From NCBI GenBank assembly GCA_016280855.1, contig JAEEHP010000013.1:1-64000 (forward strand): a stretch of 64,000 nt of DNA, written 5' to 3'. The stretch is from Bacteroidaceae bacterium. Lineage in GTDB: Bacteria > Bacteroidota > Bacteroidia > Bacteroidales > Bacteroidaceae. Of this stretch, positions 10,401-17,886 are shown in pieces. Both the position numbers and the translations under genes were made by a program. Positions within the stretch are counted from its first letter, which is position 1, and each line of letters begins with the position of its first letter. The notes under the pieces are model-generated. The model had not been told where the DNA came from. It worked only from the letters and a program-made list of their open reading frames with translations, and did no database searches.

Positions 10401-10673
10401 GCTTTTGTCGAACGTGGCGGTCAACCAATTGGCATCGAACCTCCGCCCGTAGCGTTTGCCATTGGTCGTGACACGGAACTCCACAGAGCCTCCCTCAGCA
10501 GGGAAGGAAACCGTTCCATTAGGACTGACGGAAATGGTGTATTCCGTCTTTTCCTCGTCGTCGAGTAAAACATCAAGGAGATCGCCAGGAGTGCAGGCCA
10601 CGAAGGCGACGGCGATGATGGCTGAGAACAAGCGCGTCAGCCAGCGATGGGAAAAGATACTACGAGAAGACAT
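7485..10673 (-). CDS. Large BACON-domain lipoprotein
   Basis: 1062 aa. I start at the ATG giving MSSRSIFSHRW because it leads straight into a signal peptide and lipobox (IAVAFVAC); a longer reading overlaps the upstream gene and adds no homology. A BACON-like domain lies near the N-terminus (SFPAEGGSVEF, closing VTLVQP). A second lies near residues 800-890 (MTFDADGGTQNAK to IRVTQEPG). Between them is a long region with a small-residue-rich helical stretch (GAGVGSIGTATL). The tail TRASSAPARR matches the tail style of its neighbours. It is probably a surface glycan or protein binder; its exact role is unknown. It lies 40 bp after the 146-aa lipoprotein gene and 99 bp before the HExxH lipoprotein gene. 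Confidence 0.78.
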   Translation of the reverse strand: MSSRSIFSHRWLTRLFSAIIAVAFVACTPGDLLDVLLDDEEKTEYTISVSPNGTVSFPAEGGSVEFRVTTNGKRYGRRFDANWLTATFDKSKSYNSIVFTAEANGTGQERSVVVTFYAQEEEDGKYVAEEKVTLVQPAESGELATTKLTGTVDFGGSVDASTCTVMTMLDEQPVSASSSFTANAFDSRSLPQPLLVCNSKGDVVMMSRAPYASGDHPEINAHTTALALATMFPLFAPVKGADEFKTMTAMFTKASKWTAFESEVTKLVRANKPIWSANNTSMINALDALFDEICVPRSVYPLTRADQPQVYGGDAERPFKMEISGHKVKFFSYSLTPMYEGKLFHTLEMNEPVATLDIPAGNDYGVTDLALRWGQFTWAEAATFDFDTLPESAGEGEFLFHFSRMTSRAQTDFVVNLFCNMLDIIGAGVGSIGTATLKRAVQKYIVQRGAALTQLIMSGKWTKMELAEAFYAAILDFFSSKEFVELCGIAAGSAGLAVVKKLSPITTVYCIIRGSGNTLLRTHFRLSMPETVDFPICFKVAFPLSTCEYVKLEVVSGNNQQGHSGEYLEDPIRIRVNTDGITYPASSYYLRFSVDDGSGGEPLDEQVFTVDLEGETFWRLGTKERVQHLMVDAIDFATGAIVSETSLILQAIATDLTEVEKKSIPDRFQGKWVQKPGTYTGSPIKMDIHKYKASYHDPQNAYLDFNSLDVWYAPDVTTDAGLYDVIYFDEFDPTTNYYEEFLRGVRGGDTELYVSDGYGPAGYCVFVPDDGASVSPSEMTFDADGGTQNAKVTATGYKKFGISVDDSYSDWLSAKTSSGGNIAVTAKPNIDASKRIGYVKWWVSKSDTPTDADKEWGSPIRVTQEPGNGNDITVSGGSLKMTLKLQEQMDNNGGSINIERSITCNSLDFLQQSGTSVSISGSQSTNTDRQSFSCTITGITGDCSSTKATGASYGRTYQASNGNSYGDASVSFADLSLVSKSVGSTSARFVYRGSGSNLVTSFSKSGTDSYGVEHIYRCLSDASNQIEVEVNLKITKTRASSAPARRNEQPAQAWSPSEMDDL

Positions 10674-10713
10674 GATGAAGAATGGGGGATTAAGGATGAA
10701 GTATGAGAGATGG

Positions 10714-11154
10714 CTAACGGCGCGGGGCATAAGCCGGTCGGTCGGTGGTGCCGTTATGAATATCATTGATCTTGTTGGAGATTCCTTCCTGGCTGACCGT
10801 CAGATTGACACGGTTCTTGTTCGTGTCGGTGATGGTGACGGTGGCAGAGCGGGACGACGCGAGGGAATTGGCCGTCACGGTGATGATGACCGACGGAGAC
10901 CCCGAGCTGTAGGACTGGGGCGTGACAGTGATCCAGCTGCTGCTTTCCTCGACTTGATCTATGGCGGCCTTAAGATCCGTGAGCTTCACGTTCTTCGTCT
11001 GCTGATCGGCACTGAACGAGACGCTTTGCGAAGTCGTGGTGAAGTTGTTGGTCAGGTCCAGATCATCCAACAGCAGCCCCTCAAGTCCGGTGCAGGAGCA
11101 TAGTAGCGATAAGGCCGCTACAATGAGAAAGATATGATGTCTGCGTAGCTTCAT
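10714..11154 (-). CDS. Small single-BACON lipoprotein
   Basis: 146 aa. Lipobox ALSLLCSC (Cys21 or nearby) followed by one BACON domain (SVSFSADQQTKNV, SSWITVTPQ, closing VNLTVSQEG). This is close to a minimal lipid-anchored BACON domain. The C-terminus is YAPRR. Its ATG overlaps the TGA of the C10 peptidase gene (ATGA), so the two are probably co-translated, and the lipoprotein may hold or guide the peptidase or its substrate at the outer membrane. That role is inference from position only. Confidence 0.78.
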   Translation of the reverse strand: MKLRRHHIFLIVAALSLLCSCTGLEGLLLDDLDLTNNFTTTSQSVSFSADQQTKNVKLTDLKAAIDQVEESSSWITVTPQSYSSGSPSVIITVTANSLASSRSATVTITDTNKNRVNLTVSQEGISNKINDIHNGTTDRPAYAPRR

Positions 11155-13820
11155 TTTACAAGAACTTTTTTACCGTTGATGATATTAACGCCTCTTCGTG
11201 GCTTGCTCAGTCGCTGCCCGCCAAGGTTGTAGATCTCGGCATCCTCCATCATCCACTGGCCATTGTCCAAATCCTCGATGCCTGTCGCCCCGTCGGAGCC
11301 GTCGAGCGAGAAGAAGTCGGCGCGTGTCGTGCTCTCCTTCAAGGCGAGCCACGCTTTATGTCCCGGGATGGTGAAGGCGCCACCGTTGGCTGCACCCCAA
11401 TACCAACCGAAGACATCGCTATAGGCTGAGCCTGAGTGACCGTACGAAAGCTTATAGAAGAGGTAGCCTGAGCCCGAGGCTGAGGTCGTCGTCGAAACAT
11501 CGCTGCCGCGAAGGAGATTGGCGCCAGTGTAGGAAGCGGAGGCGTTGGTGCTCTGGAGCTTATAGGTCGTGGAGCCGGTGCCCTTGAGCATCACAGCTAC
11601 GCCCTTGGGAATAACACCCGATTGCGAACCGCTGGCGATGGAAGTGTAGGTGAGCGAACCGCCGGAAGCGGCCGAGACGACGTAGGCCGTGAGGCCTGAA
11701 GGCAGCAAGTACGATGTCGAGGAATCGTAGAAAGTGGCATAACCTGCGGCTGAAGTCGCCACGCTCATCTCCGTTGAGGAGCCGGAACCGTTGGCGACCG
11801 TGAAAGGAACGAGGAATGTTTTGTTGTAGATCCACGTCTGCTCGTCGGTCCACGAGCGATAGTACTGAATGGTGGCGTAGTAGTCGCCGTCGGCCATTTC
11901 CGGCAGCGTACAGGTCATGTCAACGGAAGTTTGGGTGCCGCCTCCCTTGAACTCATGCGACACGCCTGCCGTGTAGGAAATACCCTGAAGGCCAGCATTG
12001 AAGATGCGAACGCGCGTATCGGTGGTGACTGTACTGCCGGCGTTCTTGAACACGACGTTGAGATAGATGCGATCGCCGGCCTTCATCTTAGAGAGATTAG
12101 AGTTGGAACTGGTCTGCGAGACGAAGGAGATATTCGGTCCTTCGTTGGGCAGTGATGGCACAGCGCCCTGACCAAGATAGATCTTGCCATTCTTGACACG
12201 TGCTACATAGTAGTCGGACTGGCCGCCTCGCGTATGAATGTTATACCAAGTGCTTGCTTGGGCATTGAGCACAGCCGGATAGAGATAATAGCTCTCGCCT
12301 TCCTTGAAACGTGCCGCATCAAAAGTGACCTTCCGCTTGAAGCTATTGGGTCCCCAGCCGTTCCTAAACAATCGGTAGTCTTCGTCGATGAGATCATTGA
12401 GCAGAGTCAGCTTGCCGTCAAGGTTGTTGGCATTCTTCATGCCAAACGTCAGATAGCAGGGAATAGGCGTGTGGAACGTATTGGAATAGGCATCGTAACA
12501 ATGCGCAGGGCAAGAGAATACGGCCACGTCGCCGACGTTGAAGCCCTGTTGCCAACCTTCGATGTCGAACTCTTCGGCGTAGAACACCATTTCGTGCGAA
12601 CCCATCTTCTGGGTGCTGATTCCGATGACCATCTCCTGATTGTAGGTGTAGTTGTGGGAGCCAGGTTTTAAAGATGTCAGGGAAAAATAGATGTACGACG
12701 AGCCCGAGGTCTGATAGTTGCCGCTCCATCCCCAATTGAAATGGCAGCGCCCACTGCCGTCAATGCCGTCGAGGATGAAAGCATGTCCAGCACGCTTGCC
12801 CTCGTTGTCCTCCGGACCGAATCCTCCATAGAGAATGGGCCGACCGGCTGACAGTTCCTTTTGGATGAGTTCCATCCAGGTCGCATCGGGGTAGTAGTTC
12901 TTCTTGAGATACTTCAAGTTGGGGTTGTAGCCGAAGAAATTGATGAGCGCATAGGCCTCGTCACTGCAGAACGACGATGATTCTTTGCTGCCGTAACTCA
13001 TGTGAACCGACAGACCGGCAGCGTACATCAATGAGGCTACGGCATTACCCTGAGACGTTGTGTAGTTGCCGCTTTCGTAAACAGGGATCATTTCCGACCA
13101 CTTCAGGGCCAGGGACGACAGGCGTTTAGTGATGCCTATCTTCTGCTCATTCTGTTGAGAGACATAGTTCACCACGCTATCGGCAGGGCTCGACGGATAA
13201 CGATAGTGGTACATCACCTGCGCCATCGCCGTAGCGACACAACCTGTGACACAACGCTTGTTCGTGGCGGGGTCCATGGGGCAGTAGTTGTTGAAAGGTT
13301 CGTTCTGCCCCCACTTGGCCTTGATGATCGGCGTCACGGGAGTTGTCTGTATGCGACGAGGAGCATGGAGCGAAGCCACCTGCGACTGAACACTCTGAAA
13401 CTCATGGTTATACTGTTCGAGCAACAATGCCATGCCGCAGGGGATATCATCGGCATCGAAAGAACCCTCAAGGGCATAGGCCAGAATATCTTCCTGACGG
13501 GCGTCGGCCCCAACGATGACAAAGCCATGACCCGCCTCTTCGTTGAAGACATAGAAGCCCGGCTGCAACGCAAAACCTTCGAGAGGACGCTCTATGGTGC
13601 GGCGAATCTGCTGGCTGACGCGCTGACGCGCTACTAAACGCATCTGCGGACAAGCTGTGCCGCCCTTCTGCACTTGCAGGAACTGAGCCGCCAGCGCCGC
13701 GGCGGCAGTCTCGCTGCGGGGTTGCGCCATAGTCGCTAAGCCACTGACAAAGAAGAGCAACAGGGCGAAAGTGTATCTTGAACGTATCAGCGCATTAAAG
13801 GGTGAAACGAAGGTTTTCAT
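11151..13820 (-). CDS. C10-family (streptopain-like) cysteine peptidase, secreted
   Basis: 889 aa from the ATG giving MKTFVSPF, chosen because it opens a signal peptide (about 1-32) and follows a promoter; a longer reading would start inside that promoter. Residues about 33-155 are a Spi-like inhibitory propeptide, ending near HAPRR. The catalytic domain has TGCVATAMAQ (nucleophile Cys194), GHAFILDG (His346) and NWGWSG (362-367), the C10 signature. Then come beta domains and a Por-like tail (IYNLGGQRLSKPRRG ... NGKKVLVK), suggesting type IX export to the surface. Family members cut host or dietary proteins. It heads an operon with BACON lipoproteins and a possible metallopeptidase. Confidence 0.88.
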   Translation of the reverse strand: MKTFVSPFNALIRSRYTFALLLFFVSGLATMAQPRSETAAAALAAQFLQVQKGGTACPQMRLVARQRVSQQIRRTIERPLEGFALQPGFYVFNEEAGHGFVIVGADARQEDILAYALEGSFDADDIPCGMALLLEQYNHEFQSVQSQVASLHAPRRIQTTPVTPIIKAKWGQNEPFNNYCPMDPATNKRCVTGCVATAMAQVMYHYRYPSSPADSVVNYVSQQNEQKIGITKRLSSLALKWSEMIPVYESGNYTTSQGNAVASLMYAAGLSVHMSYGSKESSSFCSDEAYALINFFGYNPNLKYLKKNYYPDATWMELIQKELSAGRPILYGGFGPEDNEGKRAGHAFILDGIDGSGRCHFNWGWSGNYQTSGSSYIYFSLTSLKPGSHNYTYNQEMVIGISTQKMGSHEMVFYAEEFDIEGWQQGFNVGDVAVFSCPAHCYDAYSNTFHTPIPCYLTFGMKNANNLDGKLTLLNDLIDEDYRLFRNGWGPNSFKRKVTFDAARFKEGESYYLYPAVLNAQASTWYNIHTRGGQSDYYVARVKNGKIYLGQGAVPSLPNEGPNISFVSQTSSNSNLSKMKAGDRIYLNVVFKNAGSTVTTDTRVRIFNAGLQGISYTAGVSHEFKGGGTQTSVDMTCTLPEMADGDYYATIQYYRSWTDEQTWIYNKTFLVPFTVANGSGSSTEMSVATSAAGYATFYDSSTSYLLPSGLTAYVVSAASGGSLTYTSIASGSQSGVIPKGVAVMLKGTGSTTYKLQSTNASASYTGANLLRGSDVSTTTSASGSGYLFYKLSYGHSGSAYSDVFGWYWGAANGGAFTIPGHKAWLALKESTTRADFFSLDGSDGATGIEDLDNGQWMMEDAEIYNLGGQRLSKPRRGVNIINGKKVLVK

Positions 13821-13854
13821 ATACAAAAGTGGCAAATAATCATTGATTTTGCCG

Positions 13855-13862
13855 CAAATATA
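13855..13862 (-). promoter_or_regulatory. -7 element upstream of the C10 peptidase operon
   Basis: TATATTTG on the minus strand, 34 bp before the chosen start, fits TAnnTTTG. A TTTG lies 25 bp further upstream, longer than the usual spacing, so the -33 element is unsure. Confidence 0.5.
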
Positions 13863-13953
13863 ATGAAATAATTCGAACCCCTTGTAACAAAACACGAAAA
13901 AGTTACTAAAAAATCACGGAATTGTTAGTAAAACGGCGTTTGACAAACGACGA

Positions 13954-14973
13954 CTACAGGTTTCCGAAGGTCTTCCGGCGTTTCAGGTAGTAGGCGACGA
14001 GCAAGCAGCCCGGTCGCTGTTCGGGGATGGGATCGAGCGTCGTGGCAGCGAGATTGGCAGCGCGGTCGGATTTGAAGTCCGGTTTCATTTGTCGGAAAGC
14101 ACGGCGCCCCTGCCACACGGCACAGAAGCTGGCACCTTCGCCCTTCATGAGGAAGACGAGGGAGGCCAGGGCATCGAGCCAGAAACGGATGAAGAGGACA
14201 CGGCGCAGACGGCGCGCTGGAAGGTTCTTGTACAACAGCAGCAGGTTGTTGCGGAAATTCAAGAACGTCTTGCGCGGATTCTCCTTCGGCAGCGTACCGC
14301 CACCGACATGATAGACAACGCTTTGCGGAACGCAAACGATGCGATGGCCGCGGGCTCTGAGGCGCCAGCAGAGATCGATTTCTTCCTGATGGGCAAAGAA
14401 GCGGCCGTCCAAGCCGCCGACCGCCCAATAGACCGCGGAGCGAATCAACAGCGCAGCCCCTGTAGCCCAGAAGACATCGGCCACCGTGTCGTACTGCCCC
14501 TCGTCCTTTTCCACGGTGTCGAAAATGCGACCCCGACAATAAGGATAGCCCAGCATGTCGATGAAACCGCCTGCCGCTCCGGCATACTCGAAATGAGTCG
14601 GCGTGTGCTCGGCACGAAGCTTGGGCTGACAGGCTGCGACTTCGGGATGAGCTGTCATGTAATCGACCATCGGCTGTAGCCAGCCTTCGGGCGTCTCGAC
14701 GTCGGAGTTTAGGAGAAGATAACAGTCATAGCCCTCCCCTACCCGACTGAGCGCCTGATTGTAGCCTTCGGCAAAGCCGTAGTTGCGGTCGAGACGGATC
14801 ACCTCAACGGCAGGGAAATCGGTGGCAAGCATAGCCAGCGAGTCGTCGGACGAACCATTGTCGGCGACGATGACGTCAGCCAACGCTGCAGGCGTGTTGG
14901 CAAGTACAGAGGGAAGGAAACGACGGAGCATCGAGGCGCCGTTCCAGTTGAGGATGACGATGGCAGTTTTCAT
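13954..14973 (-). CDS. Glycosyltransferase family 2 (rhamnosyltransferase-like)
   Basis: 339 aa. It begins MKTAIVILNWNG and has the GT2/GT-A fold features: VIVADNGSSDDS near residue 38, RNYGFAEGYNQAL near 83, and LLLNSDVETP around 107 as the metal-binding DxD-like site. A later region (ALLIRSAVYWAVGG, EEIDLCWRLRARGHR) matches the acceptor-side ED motif of WbbL-like enzymes. These enzymes transfer a sugar from a nucleotide sugar to surface polysaccharide or lipid-linked precursors on the cytoplasmic side. The start overlaps the mtaB stop (ATGA). The acceptor cannot be told from sequence. Confidence 0.88.
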   Translation of the reverse strand: MKTAIVILNWNGASMLRRFLPSVLANTPAALADVIVADNGSSDDSLAMLATDFPAVEVIRLDRNYGFAEGYNQALSRVGEGYDCYLLLNSDVETPEGWLQPMVDYMTAHPEVAACQPKLRAEHTPTHFEYAGAAGGFIDMLGYPYCRGRIFDTVEKDEGQYDTVADVFWATGAALLIRSAVYWAVGGLDGRFFAHQEEIDLCWRLRARGHRIVCVPQSVVYHVGGGTLPKENPRKTFLNFRNNLLLLYKNLPARRLRRVLFIRFWLDALASLVFLMKGEGASFCAVWQGRRAFRQMKPDFKSDRAANLAATTLDPIPEQRPGCLLVAYYLKRRKTFGNL

Positions 14974-16352
14974 TCGGCAATGAGTGCTGTTTGGTTTTCA
15001 TTCCAACCTGCAAGGCGAAGCGGAACGATCGTGTTGTCGGAACCGTGGCCCCGATATTCTACTTTGATGTAATTGTCGGTAAAGCCGTTGAAGAGGCCTT
15101 TCGTGCGGGAGTGTTCGAGGAGGACAGGACGGGTCTGACCGACGAACTGCTTGTAGAAGGCATGGAGCTTACGGTCGCTGATGGCCAGCAGACGCTGGCT
15201 GCGCTCGTGCTTCTCCTCGGGTCGCACGACATGAGGAATGCGCAGCGCCGCCGTGCCGGGACGCTCGCTGTAGCTGAAGACATGGAGCTGGGAGATCGGC
15301 AGCGACTCGATGAATCGCTCGGCCTCGTCGAACAGCGCCGCCGTCTCGCCGCGAGTACCCACGATGACATCAACGCCAATGAAGGCGTCGGGCATCAACT
15401 CGCGCACGCGCGCGACCTTATTATTAAATAAGGCGGTATCATAACGACGATGCATCAGCCGCAGCACTTCGTCGGAGCCCGACTGCAAGGGGATATGGAA
15501 ATGAGGCATGAAGGCTCGGCTCTGCACACAGAACTGCAGGACCTCATCGGTGAGCAGGTTGGGTTCGATGCTGGAGATACGGTAGCGCTCGATTCCCTCG
15601 ACCTCGTCCAAAGCGCGCAACAGATCAAGGAAACTCTCGCCCGTCGTGCGTCCGAAGTCGCCGATATTTACGCCCGTGATGACGATTTCCTTGCCACCCT
15701 CGGCAGCGGCCTGCTGCGCCTGAGCCACCAACGACGCTATCGAGCCGTTGCGACTGCGGCCGCGGGCAAAAGGTATCGTGCAATAGGTGCAGAAATAGTT
15801 GCAGCCGTCCTGCACCTTGAGGAAGTAGCGCGTACGGTCGCCGCAGGAACAGGAGGGGACAAAAGGGAGTGAAGAGTGAAAAATGTCGGCTTCGCCGCCA
15901 AATGAAGAATCTGGATGACCATCAGGATTGGTTAAGTTCACCGAAGAGTCAGGTAAAATAAATTTTTCACTTTTAACTTCTTCATTTGTCACTTCTTCTT
16001 TAATCTTTTCCACCACCGTTCCCTTCTCGTTCTGTCCGAGCACAAAAGAGACGCCGGGGATGGCAGCGACCTCAGCGGGCTTGAGCTGCGCATAGCAGCC
16101 CATGACGACAACCAGGGCACCTGGATTTTGACGGACGAGCTTATGAATAGCCTGACGGCACTTGTGATCGGCCACTTCCGTGACGCTACAAGTATTGACG
16201 ATGCAGATATCCGCCACCTCGCCTTTGCGCGCTTTCCGCACCCCGGCTTCTTCGAGCTGGCGCTGGATGGTAGCCGTTTCGGCAAAGTTGAGCTTGCACC
16301 CCAACGTGAAATAAGCCGCACATTTCCCCTGAAGGGTAGAATCCTGTTTCAT
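14970..16352 (-). CDS. mtaB: tRNA t6A37 methylthiotransferase MtaB
   Basis: 460 aa. The N-terminal UPF0004 domain has cysteines at TLGCKLN, VNTCSVTE and VMGCYAQ for the auxiliary FeS cluster. The radical-SAM domain has GCNYFCTYCTIPFARGRS (CxxxCxxC) near 184-200, and a TRAM-like domain closes the protein. The order and motifs match MtaB, which methylthiolates t6A37 in tRNAs reading ANN codons to ms2t6A. Residues about 121-160 are an extra stretch not expected in the family (VTNEEVKSEKFILPDSS ...). It is AT-rich and bounded by inverted repeats; see the repeat entry. The gene is preceded by a good -7 element and is translationally coupled to the glycosyltransferase gene. Confidence 0.92.
   Translation of the reverse strand: MKQDSTLQGKCAAYFTLGCKLNFAETATIQRQLEEAGVRKARKGEVADICIVNTCSVTEVADHKCRQAIHKLVRQNPGALVVVMGCYAQLKPAEVAAIPGVSFVLGQNEKGTVVEKIKEEVTNEEVKSEKFILPDSSVNLTNPDGHPDSSFGGEADIFHSSLPFVPSCSCGDRTRYFLKVQDGCNYFCTYCTIPFARGRSRNGSIASLVAQAQQAAAEGGKEIVITGVNIGDFGRTTGESFLDLLRALDEVEGIERYRISSIEPNLLTDEVLQFCVQSRAFMPHFHIPLQSGSDEVLRLMHRRYDTALFNNKVARVRELMPDAFIGVDVIVGTRGETAALFDEAERFIESLPISQLHVFSYSERPGTAALRIPHVVRPEEKHERSQRLLAISDRKLHAFYKQFVGQTRPVLLEHSRTKGLFNGFTDNYIKVEYRGHGSDNTIVPLRLAGWNENQTALIAE
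15865..15979. repeat. Small palindromic element inserted in frame inside mtaB
   Basis: agtgaaaaat (15875-15884) and its exact complement atttttcact (15962-15971) bound a stretch of about 100 bp. It is more AT-rich than the surrounding gene and codes for about 35-40 residues absent from the expected family alignment. The gtgaaaagtgaa-type words are the same as those in the leader of rprX. The reading frame stays open through it. Confidence 0.6.
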
Positions 16353-16375
16353 GTGTTAATTTCGCTTTTCGGGTA

Positions 16376-16383
16376 CAAAGGTA
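16376..16383 (-). promoter_or_regulatory. -7 element upstream of mtaB
   Basis: TACCTTTG on the minus strand, 23 bp before the mtaB ATG, fits TAnnTTTG. No clear -33 box is seen. Confidence 0.6.
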
Positions 16384-16534
16384 GTGTTTTTCCTTCGAAA
16401 AGGCGAGAGAGTGCAGATTTTTAACATTTCGACATACGTTTGATTATTAAACGTTTAACGCAAAACCCTAAAAAAAGTTGAAAAAAAGTTGAAAAAAAGT
16501 TGGCAAAAAAAGAACAACGTATTCAAAAAGTCCG

Positions 16535-16542
16535 TACCTTTG
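16535..16542 (+). promoter_or_regulatory. -7 element of the small lipoprotein gene
   Basis: TACCTTTG followed by a likely start of transcription near 16549, about 55 bp before the ATG. It fits the Bacteroidetes -7 consensus. The region upstream is rich in A-tracts (aaaaaaagttg repeated), which can enhance transcription. Confidence 0.65.
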
Positions 16543-16597
16543 CACCGTTTTAAGAAGCATATGATTGTTTTACAGAATTAAAAAAGCAAAAAAGAAA

Positions 16598-16810
16598 ATG
16601 AAAAAGGTTGCATTTATGTTCGTAGCCGCTATGGCTATCTCTTTCGCCGCTTGCACCGGTCAGACCAAGACTACTGAAGAAGCTTGTGACAGCGCTGCTT
16701 GCTGCGCAGACACCGCAGTTGTAGAAGAAGTTGTTGACAGCGTTCTCGAAGTTGTTGACAGCGCTGCTGCTGCTGTTGAAGAGGTTGCTGCTGAGGTCGT
16801 TGCTGAATAA
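16598..16810 (+). CDS. Small Glu/Ala/Val-rich lipoprotein
   Basis: 70 aa from the ATG giving MKKVAFMFVAAMA; an upstream TTG reading adds only a lysine-rich stub. A signal peptide and lipobox (ISFAAC) are followed by a short spacer with a cluster of cysteines (ACDSAACCADT). The rest is an acidic helix-forming stretch (EEVVDSVLEVVDSA, EEVAAEVVAE) with hydrophobic residues spaced as in an amphipathic helix or coiled coil. It has its own promoter and a strong terminator, so it is a single-gene unit, perhaps an abundant small envelope lipoprotein. I do not recognise a family. Confidence 0.75.
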   Translation: MKKVAFMFVAAMAISFAACTGQTKTTEEACDSAACCADTAVVEEVVDSVLEVVDSAAAAVEEVAAEVVAE

Positions 16811-16851
16811 GCATCACCCGTTCGCACAACGGACATTAACAGGAAACAAGG

Positions 16852-16883
16852 AGAGGTCTCACGGGAGTGAGACCTCTTTTTTT
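16852..16883 (+). terminator. Rho-independent terminator of the small lipoprotein gene
   Basis: Arms of 11 bp (16852-16862 and 16867-16877) are perfectly paired around a 4-nt loop and followed by a run of T residues to 16883. Confidence 0.92.
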
Positions 16884-16897
16884 ATGCCAGCTTTAGA

Positions 16898-16959
16898 GAC
16901 TGAAGCTATAGTAACTATAGAAACTATAGAAGCTATAGATACTATTGAAGCTATAGAAC
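16898..16959. repeat. Tandem 9-mer repeat (ctatagaaa-type)
   Basis: Six or more degenerate copies of a 9-nt unit (ctatagaaa, ctatagaag, ctatagata, ctattgaag, ctatagaac) lie exactly between two convergent terminators. They show no coding sign. Confidence 0.7.
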
Positions 16960-16960
16960 A

Positions 16961-16997
16961 AAGAAAAGAGGCTGCAACCCTGATGAGTTGCAACCTC
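16961..16997 (-). terminator. Terminator of the rpsF-rpsR-rplI operon
   Basis: On the minus strand a GC-rich stem (arms 16987-16997 and 16968-16978, one mismatch) is followed by ttttcttt. It lies 38 bp past the rplI stop. Confidence 0.82.
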
Positions 16998-17034
16998 CAA
17001 CGTTATATACTCTTTTGTATTACAGAACGTTCTC

Positions 17035-17598
17035 TTATGCCTCGGCAGGAGCGTCCATAGCCTCGAGCACTTCCTGCTCGTCGGCCAGTTCCTGAGCCTG
17101 AGCCTCATCGACGGGAGCCTCAACGGGCTTCTCTTCGACCACGGGAGCCTCAATGGGAGCATCGGGAACGACGGTGACGGGAATTTCAACGCTCACTTCC
17201 TTGTGCAGACGCACGGTAGCCTTGTGCTCGCCGACAGTCTTCACGTCCTTGATGGTGATGAGCTTACGGTCGATATCGAAGCCGAGCTTCTGGAGCTCGT
17301 CGGCGATCATCACGGCGTTTACGCTGCCGTAGATCGTACCCTGAGCGCTCACCTTAGCAGCGATGGTCAGAGCCACGCCAGCGAGCTTGTCAGCGACGGA
17401 CTGAGCGTCGTTCTTGATCTTCTCGAGCTTCTTGGCCTTCTGCTTGAGCTCTTCTGCGAGAGCCTTCTTTGCGCTCTCGGACGCGATAACGCCTTTACCA
17501 GAAGGAATAAGATAGTTGCGGCCGTAGCCGGACTTCACATTTACGATGTCGTGCTTGTAACCCAAGCCGATCACATCTTCTTTCAGAATGATTTCCAT
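17035..17598 (-). CDS. rplI: 50S ribosomal protein L9 with long acidic tail
   Basis: 187 aa. It starts MEIILKEDVIGLGYKHD, the L9 N-terminal domain, and has the GYGRNYLIPSGKG rRNA-binding motif, a central helix (ALAEELKQKAKKLEKIK) and the C-terminal domain to about residue 148. L9 binds 23S rRNA near the L1 stalk and helps keep the reading frame. The last 40 residues are an extension rich in Pro, Glu, Ala and Val (EAPVVEEKPVEAPVDEAQ), longer than the usual protein of about 150 residues. It is third in the rpsF-rpsR-rplI operon. Confidence 0.97.
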   Translation of the reverse strand: MEIILKEDVIGLGYKHDIVNVKSGYGRNYLIPSGKGVIASESAKKALAEELKQKAKKLEKIKNDAQSVADKLAGVALTIAAKVSAQGTIYGSVNAVMIADELQKLGFDIDRKLITIKDVKTVGEHKATVRLHKEVSVEIPVTVVPDAPIEAPVVEEKPVEAPVDEAQAQELADEQEVLEAMDAPAEA

Positions 17599-17619
17599 AG
17601 TGCTTATTCCTCTTTTAAA

Positions 17620-17883
17620 TTATTTCATCATGTCAGTTACGAAGGGGAGCAGAGCGAGGTGGCGAGCACGCTTGACAGCCTGAGCCACGCGGCGCTGGAA
17701 CTTCAAGGACGTTCCGGTGATGCGGCGGGGAAGAATCTTACCCTGCTCGTTGAGGAACTTCTTGAGGAACTCGGGATCCTTGTAATCGATATACTTAATG
17801 CCACTCTTCTTGAAACGGCAATACTTCTTCTTCTTGACGTCAACGGTAGGCGGTGTGAGATAACGGATTTCAGATTGTGCCAT
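17620..17883 (-). CDS. rpsR: 30S ribosomal protein S18
   Basis: 87 aa. It contains [35 protein letters not shown] and a basic end ([17 protein letters not shown]), all typical of S18. The protein forms a pair with S6 on the platform of the 30S subunit. It starts 3 bp after the rpsF stop and ends 21 bp before rplI, as in many Bacteroidetes. Confidence 0.97.
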   Translation of the reverse strand: MAQSEIRYLTPPTVDVKKKKYCRFKKSGIKYIDYKDPEFLKKFLNEQGKILPRRITGTSLKFQRRVAQAVKRARHLALLPFVTDMMK

Positions 17884-17886
17884 GAT

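Noticed and set aside
16565..16597. TTG start giving a longer small lipoprotein
   Set aside because: The extra residues are a lysine-rich stub before a perfect signal peptide; the ATG at 16598 is better.
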